Shown here: piece by piece, positions 1 through 5,939 of the stretch | How positions within the stretch are numbered: position 1 is the first letter of the stretch | How the letters are laid out: each line of letters starts with the position of its first letter | Source of the DNA: Craurococcus roseus | Lineage (GTDB): Bacteria > Pseudomonadota > Alphaproteobacteria > Acetobacterales > Acetobacteraceae | Reading direction: 5' to 3' | Length of the DNA: 50,460 nt | Assembly: GCF_039523795.1 (NCBI RefSeq) | Contig: NZ_BAAAFZ010000061.1 | Coordinates: 1-50,460, forward strand | Notes under the pieces: model-generated | Seen by the model: only the letters and a program-made list of their open reading frames with translations | What the model was told of the DNA's origin: nothing | The model's database searches: none | Position numbers and translations under genes: made by a program

Positions 1-2
1 GC

Positions 3-59
3 GAACTCGTCCTGCGCGTCGTCACCCACAGCCTCATGCTCCTCGCCGATCCGGCGTGA
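3..59 (+). CDS. C-terminal end of an unidentified protein (partial)
   Basis: The third frame runs from the window edge to a TGA at 57-59 and encodes 18 residues ending HSLMLLADPA. A hydrophobic helix just before the stop is what TetR-family regulators often show, but 18 residues cannot prove a family. The real gene starts outside the window. Confidence 0.3.
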   Translation, partial: ELVLRVVTHSLMLLADPA

Positions 60-490
60 GCCTTTCAACAGAGCAATAGCGAGTCTAAATCGGCTTCCCG
101 AATCAAAGCCGCACTTGGTGCCGCTTCGAAGATGACCGCGCTGGCGCGCGGCGCGCAATGCCCGCCGCTTACCACAGGGACCTCCCGTTACCCACAAGGG
201 ACCGCTGCGCTCGCTGCATGGGGCGGCTCCGCGGCCCCTTGTGGATACGGGCCTTTCTTGTGGAAAGCGGGGACGTTGCGCGGAGGAGCGTGGTGGACAA
301 GGAACGGACCGACCTCAACATCCGTCGCCGCAGCGTGAGAGGAGGCGACCGGCAACGACTCCCTGGGGCGCCAAGCGCCTGCAACCGGCGGAGGCCGCGA
401 TCGGGCAGGCGCGGTGTTCGGCTCCAGGGCGCCTTTAGGGGCGAGGCGTTCCGGCGCGCCGGCCCCTGCGCCACTCGCCGTCCGCGCGCA
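60..490. other. Gene-free stretch with DnaA-box-like sites and an inverted repeat
   Basis: No convincing gene is seen between the partial gene on the left and dut. Three nonamers resemble the DnaA box TTATCCACA or its complement: TTACCCACA at 188-196, TGTGGATAC at 240-248 and TGTGGAAAG at 259-267. A 14-bp inverted repeat with one mismatch pairs 192-205 with 231-244 around a 25-nt loop. An A/T-richer patch lies at about 63-115. These could be an origin-like or regulatory region, or chance. No dnaA or hemE gene is nearby. Confidence 0.3.
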
Positions 491-967
491 TCAGGCGACG
501 CCCGTTGACCCGAAACCGCCGCCGCCGCGCGCCGTGCTTCGGGAGAACTCCTCCACCACCCGCAGGACGGGCCGCACCACGGGCACGAACACCAGTTGCG
601 CGATGCGGTCGCCGGGGTTGACCACCAACGGACTCGAGCCCGGCGCGTTCCGGTTCCACGCGCTGATCAGCAACGGCCCGGTGTAGTCGGCGTCCAGCAC
701 GCCGACCGAGTTGCCCATGACCAGCCCGGTGCGATGGCCGGTGCCGGACCGCGGCACGATCAGCCCCGCCACCGACGGGTCGCCGATGTGGATCGCCAGC
801 CCCGAGGGGATCAGCTGCGCGGGCGATTGCGGGGCGAGGGCGAGCGGCTGATCGACGCACGCGAACAGGTCGATCGCCGCGGCCATCGCGCTCTGGTACC
901 GGGGAAGCCCCCAGGCGCGGATGCGTTCGTCGAGGATCTTCACCTCGAAGGTGGGCGTCGCGTGCAC
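491..967 (-). CDS. dut: dUTP diphosphatase (dUTPase)
   Basis: Hydrolyses dUTP to dUMP and pyrophosphate, keeping uracil out of DNA and supplying dUMP for thymidylate synthesis. All five motifs of the trimeric dUTPase family are present in the 158 residues: I at about 29-36 (AAAIDLFA), II at 72-86 (PRSGTGHRTGLVMGN, the phosphate-binding loop), III at 88-97 (with LDADYTG, holding the catalytic Asp), IV at 119-127 (GDRIAQLVF) and the glycine-rich C-terminal motif V at 147-155 (RGGGGFGST). The start is set at a GTG giving a protein close to the usual 150 residues. A longer frame reaching back to 1171 adds arginine-rich sequence unlike the family. It is cytoplasmic and apparently monocistronic. 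Confidence 0.95.
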   Translation of the reverse strand: MHATPTFEVKILDERIRAWGLPRYQSAMAAAIDLFACVDQPLALAPQSPAQLIPSGLAIHIGDPSVAGLIVPRSGTGHRTGLVMGNSVGVLDADYTGPLLISAWNRNAPGSSPLVVNPGDRIAQLVFVPVVRPVLRVVEEFSRSTARGGGGFGSTGVA

Positions 968-1169
968 GGGCTTCCCCTCGGACCGTCCTCGATGCCGCCA
1001 CGATGTCCGCGTTCGCCGGCAGCGGCAACAGCGTGCCAGCGCCGCGCCCGTCCGAGACGCCGGAAGATGGGTCCGTCCAGGCTTGCGGGACCGGGGGCCG
1101 CGGGCCACGACACGCCCCGCCGGAAAACGGAGAGAATGCGCTCGGAGCGACGCCCGCGGCGCGACCGCC

Positions 1170-2258
1170 ATGGCGCGATCCGGGAGCGACTCGGGCCCGG
1201 CCGCCCCGGATTCAGCGGCGCGCCTCCCACCGGCACGAGGCAGGGCGGCAGGCGCGGTAAAACCCCCAATTCACCGCGCCTGCCGGATCCGTGCCACAAT
1301 CGGGGCAGCACCCGCGAGCGAAGCCGCCGCCCGGTACGCCGCCCAGTCGCTGGCGCCGGAGACCCTCCGCGCCTACCGGGGCTACTGGGACGACTTCGCG
1401 GCTTGGTGCGCCCGCGAGGGCCTGGCGCCGCTGCCGGCCGACCCGCGCGCGGTCGCCGCCTACTTGGCGACCTTGGCCCCCACGCACGGGCGCAGCGCCC
1501 TCCGCCGCCGCTTGGCGGCGATCGGCCAGGCGCACCGGCTCCGCGGCCTCGACTGGAGCCCGTCCCACCCGGCGATCCGCCACACGCTCCGCGGCATCCT
1601 GCGCCGGCACGGCCTCCCGCCGCGCCGCCGCGCTCGGCACGGCCGAGGTGCGGCGGCTGCTGGCCGCCTGCGCCGGCGGCGGCTTGGCCGGCNNNNNNNN
1701 NNNGGCGGCTTGGCCGGGCTGCGCGACCGGGCGCTGCTGCTGCTCGGCTACGCCGGCGCGCTGCGCCGGGGCGAGCTGGTCGCGGTGCGCCGCGAGCACG
1801 TCGCCTTCGCCGCGGACGGGTTGCGGCTGCTCATTCCGCGCGCGAAGTGCGACCCGGAGGGCCGCGGCGAGGAGGTGGGCATCCCGCGCGGCGAGCGGGC
1901 CGCGACCTGCCCGGTGCGCGCGCTCGAGGAGTGGCTCCGGGCCTCGTGCCGCGAGCACGGCCCGGTGTTCCGCAAGGTGGGGGCGCGCGGCGAACTCGGC
2001 CGCGAGGCGCTGCACCCGGACGCGGTGCGGCGGATCCTGCGCCGCCGGGCCGCCGCGGCCGGCCTGTCCGCGCCGCCGCTGGAGCGGCTGTCGCCGCACG
2101 GCCTGCGCGCCGGCTTCGTCACCGAGGCCTACAAGGCCGGGGCTCGGGACGAGGAGATCATGGCGCGCACCCGCCACCGCGACCTCAAGACCATGCGCGG
2201 CTACGTGCGCAGGGCCAAGCTGGTCGGCGACTCGCCGGCCAAGCGGCTCGGGCTTTGA
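1170..2258 (+). pseudogene. Tyrosine site-specific recombinase/integrase, frame-broken (probably by assembly errors)
   Basis: The product matches tyrosine recombinases: an N-terminal SAM-like core-binding domain (LAPETLRAYRGYWDDFAAWC region, from about 1340) and a C-terminal catalytic domain with Arg (GALRRGELV), His-x-x-Arg (HGLRAGF, about 2098-2118) and the final His and Tyr (TRHRDLKTMRGYVR), so the catalytic set is intact. The reading frame is displaced by one base within a CGC-rich run at about 1617-1632. Eleven Ns follow at 1693-1703. The bases on each side of the Ns repeat the same 14 nt; collapsing them rejoins the frames and gives an ordinary sequence (AGGGLAGLRDRALLLLG). The 5' end is uncertain: the nearest in-frame ATG is 1170, whereas a GTG at 1291 in another frame could be the true start if a further indel exists. 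No att site or phage neighbours were recognised. Confidence 0.75.
1693..1703. other. Assembly gap (11 N) inside the recombinase gene
   Basis: Eleven unresolved bases. The 14 bases ending at 1691 and the 14 starting at 1704 are identical (GGCGGCTTGGCCGG), so the two contig ends probably overlap and no sequence is missing. Collapsing the overlap removes 26 positions, which is exactly the shift needed to bring the upstream and downstream reading frames together. Confidence 0.9.
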
Positions 2259-2406
2259 TGCGGGCGTCGCCGTCGCGGACCGCATCGCGGCCGCCGGCGC
2301 TTGGTTGGCTCCGACCGGCACCAGACCCTGATCGACCTCTGGCCGACCGGACGGCGCCCGCCGAGGGGCGCCGCGCTCCGGCCGCGACTCCGCCGCCCCG
2401 ACGCCG

Positions 2407-2820
2407 ATGAGGACACCGTGCTCCGCAGACCCTCTGCTGTCCGTGCCGCTTGCGATCGGCCTCGCCGCTTGCCAACCCCCGGCTGGCGGCGACGCCCTCG
2501 GACGGCGTCCCATGCCCGTGGTCTTCTTCGCCGAGGGGAGCGCGGCGATGGGCCCAGAGGCCCGAGCCGTGGTGGCGCGGGCCGCGGAACGCGCCCGCGC
2601 CTGGCCCGGAGTGCCCGTGGTGGTGCGGGGCTTGGCCGCGACGGACGGTAGCGCCGGCTTCGGCCGCGCGCTGTCCGAAGCGCGGGCCCGCAACGTCGCC
2701 GACGCGTTGGTGGCCGCTGGCGTGTCGCCCGACCGCATCCGGGTGCAACCGCGCGGCCCCGTGCCCTACGAAGCGATGCAGGTCGAGTCGCGCCGGGTGG
2801 AGATCGCCATCGGTGGTTAG
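2407..2820 (+). CDS. Small OmpA-family lipoprotein
   Basis: A 137-residue protein with a short signal sequence and a lipobox (GLAAC, Cys22), so it is probably an outer-membrane lipoprotein facing the periplasm. Residues about 38-135 form one OmpA C-terminal-like peptidoglycan-binding domain. The visible pattern is the VVFFAEGSAAM strand, then the helix with LSEARARNVADALVAAGV and the final SRRVEIAI strand. Pal-type proteins of this class tether the outer membrane to peptidoglycan. The peptidoglycan-contacting Asp and Arg region reads ALSEARARNV, where R is kept. It is smaller than typical Pal (about 170) and stands alone, so it is not part of a tol-pal operon. Confidence 0.8.
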   Translation: MRTPCSADPLLSVPLAIGLAACQPPAGGDALGRRPMPVVFFAEGSAAMGPEARAVVARAAERARAWPGVPVVVRGLAATDGSAGFGRALSEARARNVADALVAAGVSPDRIRVQPRGPVPYEAMQVESRRVEIAIGG

Positions 2821-2934
2821 CTGATGGCGCCCGGCTTACGCACGGGCCCGGGCTCGACCAGCGGTGGGCGGCGGCCTCGGGTCCGGCGACGCTGGTTCGG
2901 CACCGAACGGCACGGGACTTGGCCGCCGGCGCCT

Positions 2935-3150
2935 CTTCATGGCGTGGTCGCGAACGCCTACACGGGGACAAGGATGTGGACTCCGGACCACCTCGCCGCG
3001 GCCGACGTCATCTGGGACCTCGATGCCGCGACCAAGCAGGATGTCTTGCGGTTCCTCTCTGCGGAGGCCGCGGGCCGGCTAAGCCGCCAAGAGCGGGAGG
3101 TGTTCGGCGCGCTCGCGGCGCGCGAGCGGCTCGGCTCGACGGCCCTCGGC
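2935..3150 (+). repeat. 216-bp direct repeat, copy 1 (start of the EIIA gene)
   Basis: This segment matches 5352-5567 over its whole 216 nt with no net gap; the start codon lies 39 nt from the left edge in both. It carries the 5' leader, start codon and first 59 or so codons of the PTS EIIA-like gene. Differences are scattered substitutions, so the duplication is not recent. Similarity stops abruptly at 3150, inside the coding region. Confidence 0.8.
2974..3150 (+). pseudogene. Truncated copy of the PTS EIIA-domain gene
   Basis: From the ATG at 2974 the first 59 codons encode a protein clearly related to the intact gene at 5391: same MWTPDHLAAADVI opening, and QDVLR, EAAGRL and GALAARERLGSTALG blocks. 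The relationship ends just before the segment that would hold the phosphorylatable histidine (GVALPHAR in the intact copy). After 3150 the frame runs on into unrelated arginine-rich sequence. Without the histidine and the rest of the fold it cannot work as a phosphocarrier. It is best explained as the remnant of a tandem duplication. Confidence 0.78.
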
Positions 3151-3473
3151 TCCCGAGCCTCGGCGCGAGGACGGCGTTCGGAGGCCGGCGAAGGAAGGCC
3201 GGACCGCGCGTGTTCGGGAGAGCGCAGCAAGTGGCAGGACCGGATACACCGCGACCGGCGCCCTCCCGCAATCGGCCGCGTCGGACACGACCGGGCCGCT
3301 TGCGCCCGACAACGGCGCCGCGTTCGCTTCGCGCGTCCTCCCTGTTCAGCGCCCGCGCCGCATCGCCCGCGGCGCAGCCGGACCGGCCGAGGCGGCAGCC
3401 GATCGGAACGCCCGGCCGGCGGAGCCCCACCCGCCGCCGTCGGATTGCTGCGGGTGTTCCGGCCCGCGTTCCG
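3151..3473. other. Gene-free stretch
   Basis: No recognisable protein in any frame. It lies between the truncated EIIA copy and the 3' end of the convergent UspA gene and is probably decayed sequence left by the duplication. Confidence 0.4.
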
Positions 3474-4385
3474 TCAGGGCGGTGCGGATGTGTGCCCCGC
3501 CGCGGCGGCCGCGCCATCGCGGCTGGCGCTGGGCGGCACCACCAGCACGTCGCACTCGAGTTCGGGCACGGCCTCCGCTGCGACGCTCCCCAGGAGGACA
3601 CGACGGAGGATGCCGTGCCGGCCCTTGCCCATGAGCACGAGGTCGGGCCGTAGCCGCCCGACCGCCTGCTTGATCACTGTCGCCGGCCTGCCCTCCTCGG
3701 CCACCATGCGCGGCTGGGAAGGGATGTCCAGGCCAATGCCGGCCAGGAAGCGCGCCAACTCCGCCTCGGCCTCCCGCGTCCTGGCCGAGAGGTGGTCCGC
3801 GACCGCCTGCCTCGACAGATCCGCGCGTACCATGAGACCCTTTTCTGGCGCCTGGAAGCCGTGCAGGACGGTCAGGTCCGCGCCGTCGAGCACGCCCAAC
3901 GCCGCGGCCGTGCGGAGCGCGTGGGCGGAGCCTTCGTCGAGGTCCACCGCGGCGAGGATGCGCCGGTATGGGCCGGTTGGCGGTCGGTTGACCATCAGAA
4001 CCGGACGGCCGCCGTGCCGCATCACGCGCTCGGCCGTCGTGCCTACGAACATGTCCTGCAGCAAGCTGCGGCGGTGCGCGCCAAGCACGACGAGGTGCGC
4101 CGCCTGGGCTTCCGCGGCGCGGATGACGCCGTCAAAGGGATCGCCCGTCTCCACCAGGACCCGCGGCGCAGGATCCCACGCCGACTTCGCCAGTTCCGCG
4201 GCCCGTCCGCGCAGGAGCAACAAGGCCTCCCGGCGTTCGGCGTCCATCAGGCTCGCGGGCTGGTCGTCGTCCACGACGTACAGCAGCAGCAGCTCAGCCC
4301 CGAGGGGTCCCGCCAAGTCGGCCGCGCGCCGCACCGCCCTGTCCGAGCGTGGAGAGAGATCGGTCGCCGCGAGCAGCCGCCGCAT
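3474..4385 (-). CDS. Tandem universal stress protein (two UspA domains)
   Basis: A 303-residue cytoplasmic protein with two UspA domains: about 1-145 (MRRLLAATDLS start, VLGAHRRSLLQDMFVGTTAERV) and about 147-290 (RRILAAVDLDEGS, then VLMGKGRHGILRRVLLGSVA). The second domain keeps the G-x2-G-x9-G-S ATP-binding pattern; the first has a weaker version. Such proteins bind nucleotides and act in stress survival, though the direct target is usually unknown. The ATG at 4385 was preferred because an AGGAGG-like site lies 7-12 nt upstream and the sequence before it is not UspA-like. The neighbour upstream is a decayed CBS/BON gene on the same strand. UspA next to CBS domains is a frequent energy-sensing pairing. 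Confidence 0.92.
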   Translation of the reverse strand: MRRLLAATDLSPRSDRAVRRAADLAGPLGAELLLLYVVDDDQPASLMDAERREALLLLRGRAAELAKSAWDPAPRVLVETGDPFDGVIRAAEAQAAHLVVLGAHRRSLLQDMFVGTTAERVMRHGGRPVLMVNRPPTGPYRRILAAVDLDEGSAHALRTAAALGVLDGADLTVLHGFQAPEKGLMVRADLSRQAVADHLSARTREAEAELARFLAGIGLDIPSQPRMVAEEGRPATVIKQAVGRLRPDLVLMGKGRHGILRRVLLGSVAAEAVPELECDVLVVPPSASRDGAAAAAGHTSAPP

Positions 4386-5109
4386 GGCATGGCCTCCTGG
4401 CCGGTTCTCGGTTGCCGGATGCCCTGTACGCCGGGCGGCCGGGGTTTGGCGAGCAAGAAGCATGGTTGAGGGACGTCACCGCAAGTTCCAGCCGCACCTC
4501 CCTCGCACCCACCACGTCTTCGGCCAGCACGCGCAACGCCGGCTTGACCTCCTCGGCGTGGCACAGGCCATGGATGGTCACCGAGCCGCCTTCGACTTCC
4601 ACGAAGGTGGTGAAAGGGTCGACCCAGGGCTGCTCGTCCACCCTGGCGAGCGGGTCGCGGCCGGTGCGGGTGCCGTCAGGGGTCGCTTGGTCCAGGCGCG
4701 CCTCGTCGGACGAGCCATTTTCATGCGGGTCAGGTCGGCGCGGGGGACGATGCCGGATGAGCTGCCATGCCGGACCACCGGCACGCGGCCGACCTCCCGC
4801 CGATCGAGCAGGATCGCCACGCGTTCGGTCGGCGCGTCCTACTCGACCGCCACGAGGCCGGTGGCCATGACGTCGCGGGCGCGGCGGCCATCGGCGCGGG
4901 CGTAGCAGGCCGCCCACGCCGCCCAGTCGCCGGGGTGGCGAGGCCGCGGGCCGGGTTGCCCTCGGTGACGACGCGGAACAACCGCCCATCCGCTTCGCCA
5001 CCGGCGCGCCGGAGATGCCGCGCTCGGCCGGGACGCGCGCCACCTCCCGAATCGCGGTGTCGGGCGGGAGGGTCACGGCGGAAGCCGTCATCGGGTCGGG
5101 CGCGCGCAC
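4294..5109 (-). pseudogene. CBS-CBS-BON protein, frame-broken
   Basis: Starts at a GTG with a strong AAAGGAGGT site 7 nt upstream. The first CBS motif is readable at once (MTASAVTLPPDTAIREVA, then GISGAPV). The sequence then continues in other frames: FRVVTEGNPARGL in the frame around 4981-4930 and VAILLDRREVGRVPVVRHG in a third frame around 4820-4760. It returns to the first frame for a BON-like domain (QPWVDPFTTFVEVEGGSVTI ending GAREVRLELAV near 4475). At least three frame changes are needed to read one CBS-CBS-BON protein. Proteins of this make-up sense adenosine ligands and bind phospholipid. The first-frame stop at 4294 lies inside the following UspA gene, so the original end was probably earlier. 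Real decay and sequencing indels cannot be told apart here. Confidence 0.72.
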
Positions 5110-5351
5110 GGCGGACCTCCTTTTTCGTTTCCGTCAGGTTGAGGCGGCACGCCGCATCGGGTCGATCGAGGAGCGGCGGACCCGCCCAGGGCTGGCCGGG
5201 GTCCTCCTGGACGGGTGCCGCTCGGCACCTCTGACGCGGCGAAGCCGCGGCTCCCGTCGCGGTCGTCGGTCCTCAGGGGGCAACCGGATCGACACGATCC
5301 GAACGATCCAGGACGACGGGGGCACGGGCCCGTTGCCGTCGCCGAACACCC

Positions 5352-5567
5352 CTTCATGGAACGCCCGCGAACGCCTACACGGGGACGGGAATGTGGACTC
5401 CGGACCACCTCGCCGCGGCCGATGTCATCCTAGACCTCGAAGCCGCGACCAAGCAGGACGTCCTGCGACTCCTCTCGAAGGAGGCCGCGGGCCGGCTCGG
5501 CCGCCCGGAACGGGAGGTGCTCGGCGCGCTCGCGGCGCGCGAGCGGCTCGGCTCGACGGCACTCGGC
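5352..5567 (+). repeat. 216-bp direct repeat, copy 2 (start of the EIIA gene)
   Basis: Partner of 2935-3150: same length, same offset of the start codon (39 nt), shared CTTCATGG left edge and an identical CGCGAACGCCTACACGGGGA leader block. This copy leads into the intact EIIA gene. The two copies enclose 2.2 kb containing the UspA gene and the CBS/BON pseudogene. Confidence 0.8.
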
Positions 5568-5879
5568 CGCGGCGTCGCGTTGCCCCATGCGCGGCTGGCC
5601 GGGTATTCCCCGCCGCTCGTCCTCATCGTCCGGCTGCGCCGGCCGGTGGATTTCGAGGCCAGGGACGAGGAGCCGGTGGACCTGGTCATCCTCGTGCTCT
5701 GGCCGGAAGCGTCGCCCGAAGGGTTCCTGCCCGCTCTGTCCGGCATCGTGGGAACGCTCCGGGACCCGCAGGTGCTGCGCCGGCTGCGGCGGGCGCGAAC
5801 GCCCGCGGAGGCGGCGTCGCTCCTGCGCGGCGGCGCGGCGGCGCCGGCCGGCCGGCCCCTCGCCCCAGGCGCGGGATGA
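5391..5879 (+). CDS. PTS EIIA-domain protein (PtsN/EIIA-Ntr-like)
   Basis: 162 residues with the PTS EIIA type-2 fold. The sequence GVALPHARLAG at about 62-72 holds the histidine that is phosphorylated in this family. Then follow PPLVLIVRLRRPVDFE and VDLVILVLWPEASP, which align with the core strands, and a C-terminal helical RDPQVLRRLRRARTPAEAA. In proteobacteria EIIA-Ntr is a regulatory phosphocarrier that controls potassium uptake and sensor kinases rather than sugar transport. The gene ends 60 nt before the Mrp antiporter operon on the same strand, so it may be cotranscribed and may regulate it. No EI or HPr gene is in the window. A truncated duplicate lies at 2974. Confidence 0.85.
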   Translation: MWTPDHLAAADVILDLEAATKQDVLRLLSKEAAGRLGRPEREVLGALAARERLGSTALGRGVALPHARLAGYSPPLVLIVRLRRPVDFEARDEEPVDLVILVLWPEASPEGFLPALSGIVGTLRDPQVLRRLRRARTPAEAASLLRGGAAAPAGRPLAPGAG

Positions 5880-5939
5880 CGCGCCGGGACGCCGCCGCGG
5901 CGCGCACCCTTCCAGCGGATCGGGCGTAAGGGGGAGACG

